Below, in pieces: positions 27,231 to 36,371 of a stretch of DNA of 64,000 nt (positions are counted from its first letter, which is position 1; each line of letters starts with the position of its first letter). The DNA is from an uncultured Lachnobacterium sp. (GTDB lineage: Bacteria; Bacillota; Clostridia; Lachnospirales; Lachnospiraceae), in the NCBI GenBank assembly GCA_900550545.1, contig URSS01000010.1, positions 4,819 through 68,818 of the forward strand, in the 5' to 3' direction. Made by a program: the position numbers and the translations under genes. The notes under the pieces were generated by a model that saw only the letters and a program-made list of their open reading frames with translations, ran no database searches and was not told the DNA's origin.

Positions 27231-28973
27231 ATGAAAGTATCAAAATTAGTAGGATTACGATTCAAGGAAAAGCCAGCCGACTGTGTCATTGACAGTCATG
27301 CACTGATGGTCAGAGGCGGATATATAAAATATGTGGGAAATGGTATCTATTCTGAATTCCCGACATTAAAGAAAATTACATCTAAGATCGAAGCAATCAT
27401 CCGTAAAGAGATGAATGCCATTGATGGACAGGAAGTATTATTCCCGGTTGTTATGCCGGCAGATCTGTGGGAAGAGTCCGGTCGTTACGAGAGTGTCGGA
27501 AGTGAGCTCGTACGTCTGAGAGACCGTAACGATTCCAAGCTGGTTCTTGGAATGACACATGAGGAAGCTGCTGTACAGCTTGTTCGTGAGTATGGACAGT
27601 CCTATAACAAATATCCATTTATGATCTATCAGTTTCAGAGAAAATTCCGTGATGAGGCAAGACCGAGAGCCGGTCTGATCCGTGTGCGTGAGTTCACCAT
27701 GAAGGACGCATATTCGTTCCATACATCGCAGGAAGATCTGGAGAAATATTATGATGTATGTTACCATGCATACAATCGTATTTTTGAAAAGTGTGGTATT
27801 CCGGAGGTCGTAACCGTTGCATCTGATTCCGGTATGATGGGTGGAAATGTATCACATGAGTACATGCTTTTAACTCCGGTAGGAGAGGATTCCATCGTAC
27901 TTTGTACTTCCTGTGATTACCGCGCAAATATGGAAGCGGCAGAGAACAAAGTGACAAATGAAAGTAAAGGAAATTTAGAAGAGTTACAGTGCGTGGAGAC
28001 ACCAAACTGCAAGACCATCGATGAGGTCTGCGCATTCTTAAAATCCGGTGTAAAATCTTCCTGCAAGGCGGTTGTATACCAGAAGAATGCAGATGACAGT
28101 TTTGTAGTTGCATTTGTACGCGGAGATTATGAAGTAAACGAGACAAAGCTTCGCAACCTTGTCGGCGAGGACATTCATCCGGCTGAGATTACAGCAGATG
28201 ATCCATTGGTAGCCGGTTATATCGGACCTTATGGTATTTCTGATCAGGTTACTGTATACTGCGATATTTCCCTCAAGGGAATTGACAGTTTAGTAGCAGG
28301 TGCAAACAAAGAAGGATACCATTATACAGGACTGAATCTGGAAAGAGATCTGGGAGAAGTTGCATACTATGATATTTCCAAGGTACAGGAAGGAAGCACA
28401 TGTCCTTGCTGTGGCAAGCCAACCATTACGATCAAGAGAGGTATCGAGGTGGGTAATATCTTCCAGCTTGGAACCAAGTATACCAAGTCCATGCATATGC
28501 AGTACACCGATGAGAATGGTGAATTACAGACACCAATTATGGGATGCTATGGTATTGGTGTGGGACGTATGGCTGCATCCATCTGTGAAGCACACCATGA
28601 TGAGTATGGTCCAATCTGGCCAATCTCTATCGCACCATGGGAAGTAGAAATCTGCTGTCTGCGTGTGGATGATGAAGAGACGAAGGCCGTTGCGGATAAT
28701 CTCTACAAAGACCTGTTAAATGCAGATGTGGATGTACTCTATGATGATCGTCATGAGCGTCCGGGTGCCATGTTCTCCGATGCAGATCTGATTGGTGCAC
28801 CGATCCGTGTGGTTGTCAGCCCACGTAACTTAAAGGAGTCTGCAGTGGAAATCACTACAAGAGACAAGTCCGTAAAGGAAATGGTTCCGGTTACGGAAGC
28901 ACTCGAGTTTGTGAAGAACTTAAGAGCAGAAATGTTTGCTGCAATCGAAGCAAAAGTAGAGCCGTATAAGTAA
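27231..28973 (+). CDS. proS: Prolyl-tRNA synthetase
   Basis: Class II synthetase, 580 aa from ATG 27231 (MKVSKLVGLRFKEKPADCV); ATG 27219 contains the GGAGG site itself, so it is rejected. Motif 2 FRDEARPRAGLIRVREFTMKDAYSFH, a YbaK-type editing insertion near residues 230-370, motif 3 GCYGIGVGRM, and an anticodon-binding C-terminal domain. Bacterial-type ProRS, which can edit Ala-tRNA-Pro. Controlled by the T-box leader: low charged tRNA-Pro favours readthrough. Confidence 0.98.
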   Translation: MKVSKLVGLRFKEKPADCVIDSHALMVRGGYIKYVGNGIYSEFPTLKKITSKIEAIIRKEMNAIDGQEVLFPVVMPADLWEESGRYESVGSELVRLRDRNDSKLVLGMTHEEAAVQLVREYGQSYNKYPFMIYQFQRKFRDEARPRAGLIRVREFTMKDAYSFHTSQEDLEKYYDVCYHAYNRIFEKCGIPEVVTVASDSGMMGGNVSHEYMLLTPVGEDSIVLCTSCDYRANMEAAENKVTNESKGNLEELQCVETPNCKTIDEVCAFLKSGVKSSCKAVVYQKNADDSFVVAFVRGDYEVNETKLRNLVGEDIHPAEITADDPLVAGYIGPYGISDQVTVYCDISLKGIDSLVAGANKEGYHYTGLNLERDLGEVAYYDISKVQEGSTCPCCGKPTITIKRGIEVGNIFQLGTKYTKSMHMQYTDENGELQTPIMGCYGIGVGRMAASICEAHHDEYGPIWPISIAPWEVEICCLRVDDEETKAVADNLYKDLLNADVDVLYDDRHERPGAMFSDADLIGAPIRVVVSPRNLKESAVEITTRDKSVKEMVPVTEALEFVKNLRAEMFAAIEAKVEPYK

Positions 28974-28991
28974 TAATTGTGTCAGGAAAAG

Positions 28992-29031
28992 AAAAACGTG
29001 GAAATCGCAATTGTGATTTCCACGTTTTTTT
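28992..29031. terminator. Bidirectional terminator between proS and the flavodiiron gene
   Basis: 15-bp perfect stem AAAAACGTGGAAATC with its complement at 29015-29029 and an 8-nt loop; T-runs on both strands. Confidence 0.92.
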
Positions 29032-29047
29032 GTAAATGTAAAGATGA

Positions 29048-30211
29048 TTATTTTAACAACTCATCAGCCAAAGCATTCATTGCAGCAACATCAGCATCTT
29101 TCATGGTAGATTTGATGGAGACAACAGTGTCACATACAGTGAGGTCTTTCATGGTATCAAGGATGGCTTTCATGCTCTTTGCAGCAACCGGAGCCCAGGA
29201 ACCATTCTCAATGATTCCGACTTTACGTTTCTGGTATGCTTTATGTCCAAGACGGTTTAAGAAATCTTCCATCGGAGGGAAGACACCGCCGTCGTAGCTT
29301 GCAGCAGCAATGACAAGTTTGCTGTAACGGAAAGCATCTTCGATGGCCTCTGCCATATCATCTCTGGTAAGATCAGTAAAAGCGACTTTTATGCCTTTCT
29401 CTTTTAAAATCTCTACCATTTTTTCTGCAGCTTTCTTTGTGTTTCCATGGATGGAAGCACAGGCAACAAGAACACCTTCGTCTTCCGGTTCATAGCTGCT
29501 CCAGGTCATATATTTTCCAATGTAGTAACCTAAGTCTTCTTTTAAGATTGGTCCGTGTAATGGGCAAATAGTCTGAATATCAAGGGTAGCGGCTTTCTTT
29601 AACAGTGCCTGTACAGGAGCGCCGTATTTACCTACAATATTGAAATAGTATCTTCTTGCCTCGCATGCCCAGTCCTCGTCAGCGGAGAGTGCACCGAATT
29701 TACCGAAGCCATCGGCAGAGAAAAGTACTTTCTCAGTTGTCTCGTATTCCACCATAACTTCCGGCCAGTGAACCATTGGAGCCATGAAGAATTTTAAAGT
29801 ATGTGATCCTAAAGATAATTCTTCGCCTTCGGCAACAGCCATGCAGCGGCTGTCAAGATCGGCGATATCGAAAAACTGTGGAAGCATCGCTTTGGCTTTG
29901 GCGCTCAGTACTAATTTGGCCTGTGGGTACTTCTCAGCCAGCATCTGGATATTGGCAGCGTGGTCAGGCTCTAAGTGGGAAATGACGATGTAATCTACTG
30001 TTCTTCCATTTAATGTGTTGGTTAAATTGGAAAACCATTCGTCAGTTTTTCTTGCATCGACCGTATCCATAACGGCAACTTTCTCATCAAGAATGACGTA
30101 AGAATTGTAAGACACACCGTTTGGTACGATATATTGGCTCTCGAATAAGTCGAGTGTTGTATCATCCACACCGATGTATTTGATAGAATCGGAAATAGTA
30201 ATGTTACTCAT
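29048..30211 (-). CDS. Flavodiiron protein (FprA-type O2/NO reductase)
   Basis: Soluble enzyme that reduces O2 to water or NO to N2O, protecting anaerobes. 387 aa from the ATG at 30211 (MSNITISDSIKYIGVDD), after AGGAGG. N-terminal MBL-type domain with the diiron ligands H79, E81, D83 and H84 in HLEPDHAAN, then a C-terminal flavodoxin domain with the FMN loop ASIHGNTKKAA. No rubredoxin domain, so it needs a separate electron donor. Transcribed alone from its own promoter. Confidence 0.95.
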   Translation of the reverse strand: MSNITISDSIKYIGVDDTTLDLFESQYIVPNGVSYNSYVILDEKVAVMDTVDARKTDEWFSNLTNTLNGRTVDYIVISHLEPDHAANIQMLAEKYPQAKLVLSAKAKAMLPQFFDIADLDSRCMAVAEGEELSLGSHTLKFFMAPMVHWPEVMVEYETTEKVLFSADGFGKFGALSADEDWACEARRYYFNIVGKYGAPVQALLKKAATLDIQTICPLHGPILKEDLGYYIGKYMTWSSYEPEDEGVLVACASIHGNTKKAAEKMVEILKEKGIKVAFTDLTRDDMAEAIEDAFRYSKLVIAAASYDGGVFPPMEDFLNRLGHKAYQKRKVGIIENGSWAPVAAKSMKAILDTMKDLTVCDTVVSIKSTMKDADVAAMNALADELLK

Positions 30212-30248
30212 TGTGTTATCCTCCTGTTGTAATTTATAATGTGCGTTT

Positions 30249-30277
30249 ATTCTACCATGTTTGTGGAAAGGATTCAA
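30249..30277 (-). promoter_or_regulatory. Sigma-A promoter of the flavodiiron gene
   Basis: On the minus strand, TTGAAT at 30277-30272 and TAGAAT at 30254-30249, spacer 17 bp, 38 bp before the ATG. Confidence 0.65.
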
Positions 30278-30306
30278 CTTTACCCGCGCAAAATAAAAGA
30301 GAATTC

Positions 30307-30335
30307 TTGCCTGTATTTCGAAGGCATGTTACAGT
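30307..30335 (+). promoter_or_regulatory. Candidate promoter of the sigma-like gene
   Basis: TTGCCT at 30307-30312 and TACAGT at 30330-30335, spacer 17 bp. It drives 30400-31209, divergent from the flavodiiron promoter. Confidence 0.5.
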
Positions 30336-30399
30336 ATATATATCGTGCAGAAAATGCAGGGCGAATGAATTATAGAAGTTAGAAACAGGAGTAACAGAC

Positions 30400-31209
30400 A
30401 TGGTAGATCAGAATACATTTACAGAGACCATACGTGAAGTCGCAGAAATTATCCGGACGAGCGCAGAACCGATGTCCCGGGAAGAGATTCTGGGTTATTT
30501 TAAAGATATGGAATTGAATACAGAACAGGAAAATATGGTGTTGGAATTTCTGCTGACACCACACGAGGAACCAGAAGAGGAAGAAACAGAAGAATCCAAG
30601 GTGGATGAGGCAGCAGAAAAGGAAGAAGAGGAAGCAGAAGATGCGCAGTCTGGAAAGAATGATGAACCGGAGGATGTTTTACCGGATTCTCCAATGTTTC
30701 AGATGTATCTGGAAGAACTGAAAAATCTTCCGGAATACAGTGAAAAAGAGCAGATTGCAATGTATCAGGCACTTCTTGCAGGCGATGAATCCATGGTGCG
30801 TAAAATATCGGACGGCTGGATGAAAAATGTCCTTACGATGGCAAAGAATCTGGCGCTTTCTTCGGAAGGATTCGAGGATGTGGTGCAGGAAGGCAATATG
30901 GCGCTGTTCCTGAAATTGTCGGATTTGTGTGGTTCCAAAGAAAAATGTGATGTAGAGGCGGAACTCGAGCGGGCAATCGAGGAAGCCATGAAGGCAAGTA
31001 TCCGTGAGATGGCAGGCGAGGATGATAGTGAAAATGCTATTCTTGGCAAAGTATCACTGGTCAATGAGGCAAAGAACTATCTTGCAAAAGAAAAGGGAAG
31101 TGAACCTTCCATGCAGGAAGTGGGCGATTATACCAAAATGTCACAGGAAGAACTTGCTGATATTTATGAACTGATTAAGAAAGCGGATGTCAAGAAGCAG
31201 GGTAAATAA
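30400..31209 (+). CDS. Degenerate sigma-70-like protein lacking regions 2.4 and 4
   Basis: 269 aa, not a normal sigma factor. Residues 1-50 resemble region 1.1 of SigA (PMSREEILGYFKDMELNTEQENMVLEFL). An acidic linker lies at about 55-92. Region 1.2 is clear (SPMFQMYLEELKNLPEYSEKEQIAMYQALLAGDE, from residue 97). Regions 2.1-2.2 keep the core-binding motif FEDVVQEGNMALFLKL (158-173). The next part, where sigma factors have the -10 recognition helix (FSTYA...), is replaced by an acidic helix (AELERAIEEAMKASIREM). A region 3-like segment follows (LVNEAKNYLAKEKGSEPSMQEVGDYTKMSQEELADIYEL) and the protein ends; region 4 is absent. It may bind RNA polymerase core without recognising promoters. Good ribosome site and promoter suggest a functional gene. 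Confidence 0.8.
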   Translation: MVDQNTFTETIREVAEIIRTSAEPMSREEILGYFKDMELNTEQENMVLEFLLTPHEEPEEEETEESKVDEAAEKEEEEAEDAQSGKNDEPEDVLPDSPMFQMYLEELKNLPEYSEKEQIAMYQALLAGDESMVRKISDGWMKNVLTMAKNLALSSEGFEDVVQEGNMALFLKLSDLCGSKEKCDVEAELERAIEEAMKASIREMAGEDDSENAILGKVSLVNEAKNYLAKEKGSEPSMQEVGDYTKMSQEELADIYELIKKADVKKQGK

Positions 31210-31211
31210 GT

Positions 31212-31240
31212 TTGACAATTTCCTTTCTTATGTATAGAAT
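31212..31240 (+). promoter_or_regulatory. Sigma-A promoter of argS
   Basis: Perfect -35 TTGACA at 31212-31217, 17-bp spacer, TAGAAT at 31235-31240. It begins two bases after the stop of the sigma-like gene, so argS is transcribed independently. Confidence 0.75.
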
Positions 31241-31276
31241 AATGCGTAGATTGGACTGAGAAAAGGAGACCATACG

Positions 31277-33064
31277 ATGAAAATTTTGATCGACAGCATA
31301 ACGGAGGAAGTGACAAAGGCATTCGTAGACAATGGATATGATGCGAAGTACGGAAAAGTAACTTTGTCCAACCGCCCGGATTTGTGCGAGTACCAGTGTA
31401 ATGGTGCGATGGCAGCAGCAAAAGAATACAAATGTGCGCCATTTATGATTTCAGATAAGATTGCAGAAGCTTTGACAGGAAATGCAATGTTTGAGAGTGT
31501 TGAGTCCGTGAAACCGGGATTCATCAACTTAAAGCTGAGCAAGGAGTACCTTGCAGGCATAGTTACAGAAATGAAACAGGATGAGGGACGTTTTGGCTGT
31601 GAGGCAGCAAAAGATCCAAAGACCATTATCGTGGATTACGGCGGAGCCAATGTGGCCAAGCCTCTTCATGTAGGACATTTGCGTTCTGCAATCATCGGAG
31701 AGAGCGTAAAGCGTATCGGCAAATTCATGGGACACAATGTGATCGGTGATGTGCATCTGGGAGACTGGGGTCTGCAGATGGGACTGATCATTGTGGAATT
31801 AAAGGAGCGTAAGCCGGATCTGGTATATTATGATGAGAGCTATACCGGAGACTATCCGACAGAGGCACCGTTTACAATTTCCGAGCTGGAAGATATTTAT
31901 CCGACTGCCAGCAAGAAGAGCAAGGAGGATGAGGCTTTCCGTGAGGCTGCAATGGAGGCAACCAGTCAGCTTCAGGCAGGCAGAAGAGGATACCGTGCCC
32001 TGTTAGAGCATATTTTAAATGTATCCGTTACAGATCTGAAGAAGAATTATGATAATCTCAATGTATCATTTGAACTTTGGAAAGGTGAGTCCGATGCCCA
32101 GCCATATATTCCTGATATGGTACAGATGATGAAGGACAAAGGCTATGCATACATGAGCGATGGAGCACTCGTTGTAGATGTTGCCGAGGAGACCGATACA
32201 AAGGAGATTCCTCCATGCATTATCTTAAAATCGGACGGAGCATCCCTTTACAGTACGACCGATCTTGCAACAATCGTGATGCGTATGCAGGACTATCATC
32301 CGGACAGCATTATTTATCTGGCAGACCAGAGACAGAGCATGCATTTTATTCAGGTGTTCCGTTGTGCAAGAAAGACGGGCATTGTGGATGACAGCGTAGA
32401 ATTAAAGCACATTGGTTTCGGTACCATGAACGGTAAGGATGGTAAGCCATTCAAGACCAGAGATGGCGGTGTTATGCGTCTGGAATATCTTCTGGATGAG
32501 ATTAATGAAGAGATGTTAAAGAAGATCACCGAGAACCAGAAGGAAAAAGAAAACCTTGATATCAGTGACGAAGAAGCAAAGAAGACAGCCAAAATGGTTG
32601 CCTTAGCCGCTGTAAAATACGGAGATCTTTCCAACCAGGCAAGCAAAGATTATGTCTTTGATATTGAGCGTTTTACTTCGTTCGAAGGAAATACAGGACC
32701 TTACATTCTGTATACGATCGTCCGTATCAAATCCATTCTGTCCAAGTATCAGGCAGCTGGAAAGACATTGCCGGATACCGCACTGCTCTCAGCACATTCT
32801 GCAAGTGAGAAGAATCTGATGCTTGTACTTTCCAGATTCAATGGAATGATGGAAAATGCATTTGAAGAACTTGCACCGCATAAGATCTGTGCATATGTGT
32901 ACGAACTTGCCAATGCGTTCAACGGATTTTATCATGAGAACAAGATTCTTGCGCAGGAAGACGAGCAGATCCAGCAGTCTTATATCGGACTTTTGATGCT
33001 GACAAAGAGTGTGCTCGAGGCATGTATCGATGTACTCGGATTCTCTGCACCGGACCGCATGTAA
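31277..33064 (+). CDS. argS: Arginyl-tRNA synthetase
   Basis: Class I synthetase of 595 aa. N-terminal Add-1 domain (PDLCEYQCNGAMAAAKEYK), HIGH motif as HVGH in PLHVGHLRSAIIGE, a degenerate KMSK region at GKPFKTRDGGVMRLEYLLDE (typical of many ArgRS), and a C-terminal DALR anticodon-binding domain (YTIVRIKSIL to the end). Start ATG 31277 follows AAAAGGAG. Ends in a strong terminator. Confidence 0.97.
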   Translation: MKILIDSITEEVTKAFVDNGYDAKYGKVTLSNRPDLCEYQCNGAMAAAKEYKCAPFMISDKIAEALTGNAMFESVESVKPGFINLKLSKEYLAGIVTEMKQDEGRFGCEAAKDPKTIIVDYGGANVAKPLHVGHLRSAIIGESVKRIGKFMGHNVIGDVHLGDWGLQMGLIIVELKERKPDLVYYDESYTGDYPTEAPFTISELEDIYPTASKKSKEDEAFREAAMEATSQLQAGRRGYRALLEHILNVSVTDLKKNYDNLNVSFELWKGESDAQPYIPDMVQMMKDKGYAYMSDGALVVDVAEETDTKEIPPCIILKSDGASLYSTTDLATIVMRMQDYHPDSIIYLADQRQSMHFIQVFRCARKTGIVDDSVELKHIGFGTMNGKDGKPFKTRDGGVMRLEYLLDEINEEMLKKITENQKEKENLDISDEEAKKTAKMVALAAVKYGDLSNQASKDYVFDIERFTSFEGNTGPYILYTIVRIKSILSKYQAAGKTLPDTALLSAHSASEKNLMLVLSRFNGMMENAFEELAPHKICAYVYELANAFNGFYHENKILAQEDEQIQQSYIGLLMLTKSVLEACIDVLGFSAPDRM

Positions 33065-33101
33065 AATAATAGTTCTGAATTGAAATAGAAAGCATATAAA
33101 T

Positions 33102-33141
33102 AAGCCATAGGGAATTGAAAAAGATTCCTTATGGCTTTTTT
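33102..33141 (+). terminator. Terminator of argS
   Basis: 14-bp stem with one wobble (33102-33115 with 33124-33137) followed by a T-run to 33141. The ATG at 33131 in the spoIIIAA frame lies inside this hairpin. Confidence 0.85.
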
Positions 33142-33172
33142 GTGTTATATCCATGAAAAAGGGGGAAGGAAT

Positions 33173-34108
33173 ATTCTGACGACATATCTTCCGATAGCAT
33201 TTCGGACAAAGGTTACAGAGAGAGAATTAGAGGAGGCAGAGGAAATCCGTTTAAGAGCCGGACAGGCAATGGAGCTTGTGTATGCAGGAGGAAAAATCAA
33301 ACGTATTGGCGATGTGACGGCAAAACAGATACGGGAAATGCTGAATTATCTGACAGGGTATGCACCATATGCACGCGAGGAGGAAATGCGGCAGGGCTTT
33401 TTTACAATCACCGGAGGACATCGCATTGGCATCAGCGGACACACCAGTTATTCGATGGAAAAAAGCAATATGCAGGCAGACAGGCTGTATGACATCAATG
33501 CAATCAACATGCGTATCGCCCACGAAGTAAAGGATTGTGCCATAGAAATCATTCCATGGATCAGAGATGGAGAAATGTTATATCACACGATTTTGTTTGC
33601 ACCGCCGGGGGTAGGAAAAACAACATATCTGCGGGATTGTATCCGGCTTCTTTCGAAAGGCGAGGGAGGAACGCATCAGAAGAAGGAAGCAGGAAGAAAA
33701 GTAGCTGTGGTCGATGAGCGCTCCGAGATTGCCGCCTGCTATCAGGGAATCCCGCAAAATGATCTCGGTCCCCGCACGGATGTACTGGATAATTGCCCGA
33801 AGGCAATCGGTATGCAGATGGTACTTCGCTCGATGTCTCCGGATATCATCGCTGTAGATGAGCTGGGAGGAAAAGAAGACTTTGCGGCTGTGGCACAGGC
33901 AATGAAATCCGGTGTTACTGTTCTCGGAACGATGCATGCCAGAAGCGTGGAGGAAATTTTTTTAAGAGAGGAGGCATGCCGTAAATGGGGGAAAGAAGGG
34001 AAAATGCGGTTTGTAGGACTAAAAAGAAAAACACCCAATATGGCGTGGGATAAGAACAGAAAAGTGACTGTGTTTGATGGAACCGGGAGGGTGCTATGGG
34101 AAAACTGA
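33173..34108 (+). CDS. spoIIIAA: Stage III sporulation protein AA (mother-cell channel ATPase)
   Basis: Secretion-type ATPase related to type II/IV secretion ATPases, thought to power the SpoIIIA-SpoIIQ channel. Conserved start EEIRLRAGQAMELVY, Walker A APPGVGKTTYLRD, VVDERSEIA, and DIIAVDELGG. The start is unclear: the frame opens at ATG 33131, but that codon is in the argS terminator and has no ribosome site. The GGGGGAAGG at 33161-33169 points to ATT 33173 or CTG 33176, just before TTYLPIAF, where the family alignment should begin. If so, initiation is non-canonical. First of eight spoIIIA genes in normal order. Confidence 0.93.
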   Translation: MLTTYLPIAFRTKVTERELEEAEEIRLRAGQAMELVYAGGKIKRIGDVTAKQIREMLNYLTGYAPYAREEEMRQGFFTITGGHRIGISGHTSYSMEKSNMQADRLYDINAINMRIAHEVKDCAIEIIPWIRDGEMLYHTILFAPPGVGKTTYLRDCIRLLSKGEGGTHQKKEAGRKVAVVDERSEIAACYQGIPQNDLGPRTDVLDNCPKAIGMQMVLRSMSPDIIAVDELGGKEDFAAVAQAMKSGVTVLGTMHARSVEEIFLREEACRKWGKEGKMRFVGLKRKTPNMAWDKNRKVTVFDGTGRVLWEN

Positions 34109-34611
34109 TAGGAATTCTACTGATTTTGGGCGGTTGTGCAGGACTTCTGTACCAATGGATGAAGGTGCAGCGATGCAGGGCTTTGCTTATGGAAGAATGG
34201 ATCAGAATCTTTGTCGCTTTTGAATATGCATTAGAGAAAGAACATGTTCCTATACAACGCTTTTTCCTGCGATATGATGGCCGGCTGCCGGAGGTGGAGC
34301 GCTTTTTTGAAAGAGTGCTGCAATTGCTGGAAAAAAATGAATATCCGAGTGGGCAGATGGTGTGGGGCATGGTTCTTAAAGAGTGGGAAAAGAAATTCGC
34401 ATTGAAGGAAGAGGCCGGGCATACACTTAGAGCAGTGGGCGATGCTTTTTTTGGAGAGAACAGTCAGGAAAATCTGCGGTGCATGCAGGGATGCAGACAG
34501 CGCATGGAAAAATGCGTAGAAAAAGAGCGGGAGGAATTTGTACGTCAGCGCAGTGTGTATATGCCGGTGGGAATGCTTGCGGGGCTGATTTTGGTGATTC
34601 TTCTCGTATAA
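34096..34611 (+). CDS. spoIIIAB: Stage III sporulation protein AB
   Basis: 171 aa with membrane segments at both ends (GKLIGILLILGGCAGLLY and PVGMLAGLILVILLV) and a helical middle. It resembles GspF-type platform proteins of secretion systems and is needed for the mother-cell to forespore channel. Overlaps spoIIIAA by 13 bp. Confidence 0.93.
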   Translation: MGKLIGILLILGGCAGLLYQWMKVQRCRALLMEEWIRIFVAFEYALEKEHVPIQRFFLRYDGRLPEVERFFERVLQLLEKNEYPSGQMVWGMVLKEWEKKFALKEEAGHTLRAVGDAFFGENSQENLRCMQGCRQRMEKCVEKEREEFVRQRSVYMPVGMLAGLILVILLV

Positions 34612-34629
34612 GGAAAAGAAAGGGATGCT

Positions 34630-34824
34630 ATGAGTGTAACGATTATTTTTAAAATTGCGGCAGTGGGAATTGTTGTTACGGTATTAAGCCAGGTGCTAAA
34701 GCACAGTGGCAGAGAGGAGCAGGCGTTTCTGTTAAGTCTGGCAGGATTGATCATCGTATTATTCTGGATCGTGCCGTCTATTAGTGAATTGTTTCGGACG
34801 ATGGAAACGTTTTTTTCCATGTGA
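34630..34824 (+). CDS. spoIIIAC: Stage III sporulation protein AC
   Basis: 64-aa membrane protein with two hydrophobic segments (IIFKIAAVGIVVTVLSQVL and FLLSLAGLIIVLFWIVPSI), normal size for the family. The stop TGA overlaps the start of spoIIIAD by one base. Confidence 0.93.
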   Translation: MSVTIIFKIAAVGIVVTVLSQVLKHSGREEQAFLLSLAGLIIVLFWIVPSISELFRTMETFFSM

Positions 34825-35204
34825 TGATCGTAAAAGTCGGACTATTGGGGATTACGGCAGTGTTTCTTGCACTGATCCTGCAAAAAGAAAAGTCAGAATT
34901 TGCAATGCTTCTCGTACTTGCGGCGGGAATGATCCTGTTTACTTATATATTATTGCGCATGCAGACGATCGTTTCGTTTTTATCGGATATGCTTGATTAT
35001 CTGCCGGTGGACAATACATATCTGCTCCCGCTTCTTAAGATGCTTGGAATTGCCTATATTGCAGAGTTTTCTTCTTCAATCTGCAAGGAGTCCGGATACA
35101 GTGCGATTGCCGGGCAGATGGAGCTTTTTGCGAAACTTTCAATCGTGGCATTAAGTATTCCGGAACTGATGTATTTGATGGATGTATTGGAGAAATATCT
35201 GTAA
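34824..35204 (+). CDS. spoIIIAD: Stage III sporulation protein AD
   Basis: 126 aa, four hydrophobic segments, a known SpoIIIAC relative. ATG 34824 overlaps the preceding stop (TGATG); GTG 34821 is also possible. Family block YLLPLLKMLGIAYIAEFSSSICKESGYSAIAGQMELFAKL is conserved in type and position. Confidence 0.93.
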   Translation: MIVKVGLLGITAVFLALILQKEKSEFAMLLVLAAGMILFTYILLRMQTIVSFLSDMLDYLPVDNTYLLPLLKMLGIAYIAEFSSSICKESGYSAIAGQMELFAKLSIVALSIPELMYLMDVLEKYL

Positions 35205-36349
35205 TGGTTTGGGTGAAAAAAAGTGTGGCAATGCTTCTGCTTCTTGGAATATTTCTGATGCCACAGACGGTATATGCCGCAGAGGATTACATGGATGAGA
35301 TGATGCAGGAACTAAAGCTGGATGAGGTAGATGAGGCCGTGGAGGAAAATGTCACACAGCTTCCGGACAAGTATACCTTTTCGGATATGGTGCAGAGTTT
35401 TGTGGCGGAAGGAACAGATGGAATCAGCCGGGATCATATATGCGATTATGTATTTGACCTGTTTTTCTATGAGATTGCAGCAGTAAAGCCATTGTTTATC
35501 CAGATTATCAGCATGTCGATACTGTTTGCCTTTTTTGGAAAACTGCTTGTCACAAAGTCACAGTATGTATCGGAGATGAGCTTTTTTGTAGTGTACACCG
35601 GAATCATGTTGTTGCTGTTGCAATCGTTTCAGCTGATCAGCGAAGTTGTGGAAAGCGGCATCGGAAAAACAACTTCTTTTATGACCGCATTTATTCCAAC
35701 CTATGCCACCACATTGCTTTTGTCGGGAAATACGGCATCGGCAGGCTCGTTTTACGGACTGGCATTTGGTATTGTTTATGTTTTGGAACTTGCCATGAAA
35801 TTTCTGTTTATTCCGGGCGTACATATCTATGTACTGCTGGTATTGCTGGATTACTTGTTTGAGGAATCCAAACTTTCCAAATTTGCCGAACTGTTTGAGA
35901 GTGGGATTTATCTGGCTTTAAAAGTCGGTCTTGCAGTTGTTATGGGAATGGGAGTGGTGCAGTCACTGATTGCACCTGCAAAAGACCGTCTGTCGGTAAG
36001 CAGTCTGTATCAGGGGCTTAAAGCAGTGCCAGGGGTTGGAAATTCGTTTGGAGCAGCCGGAGAATTACTTGTGGGATGCACAATTATGATCAAAAACAGC
36101 ATGGGTGCCGCAGCTTTGCTTGTGCTCGTTATTCTTGGTCTCGAACCAGTACTCAAAGTCCTTTGTTTTCATGTGATGTACCGGCTGGCGAGTGCCGTGC
36201 TTCAGCCTTTCTGTGATAAACGTCTGGCAGAGAGTATTGCGGGCGTGGGAAAAGGATGTGGCATTTATCTGAAAATTATGTGGAATGCACTGCTTTTATT
36301 TTTCCTTACAATTTCCATGATCGCGGCCTCCACAGGATTTATCAATTAA
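35204..36349 (+). CDS. spoIIIAE: Stage III sporulation protein AE
   Basis: 381-aa polytopic membrane protein. Signal peptide at residues 1-25 (ending VYAAED), a soluble stretch, then about seven membrane segments with the family motif FIPTYATTLLLSGNTASAG. ATG 35204 shares a base with the spoIIIAD stop. A channel component that becomes essential in engulfed forespores. Confidence 0.94.
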   Translation: MVWVKKSVAMLLLLGIFLMPQTVYAAEDYMDEMMQELKLDEVDEAVEENVTQLPDKYTFSDMVQSFVAEGTDGISRDHICDYVFDLFFYEIAAVKPLFIQIISMSILFAFFGKLLVTKSQYVSEMSFFVVYTGIMLLLLQSFQLISEVVESGIGKTTSFMTAFIPTYATTLLLSGNTASAGSFYGLAFGIVYVLELAMKFLFIPGVHIYVLLVLLDYLFEESKLSKFAELFESGIYLALKVGLAVVMGMGVVQSLIAPAKDRLSVSSLYQGLKAVPGVGNSFGAAGELLVGCTIMIKNSMGAAALLVLVILGLEPVLKVLCFHVMYRLASAVLQPFCDKRLAESIAGVGKGCGIYLKIMWNALLLFFLTISMIAASTGFIN

Positions 36350-36371
36350 ATGAGAGAAGGACATATCATCG

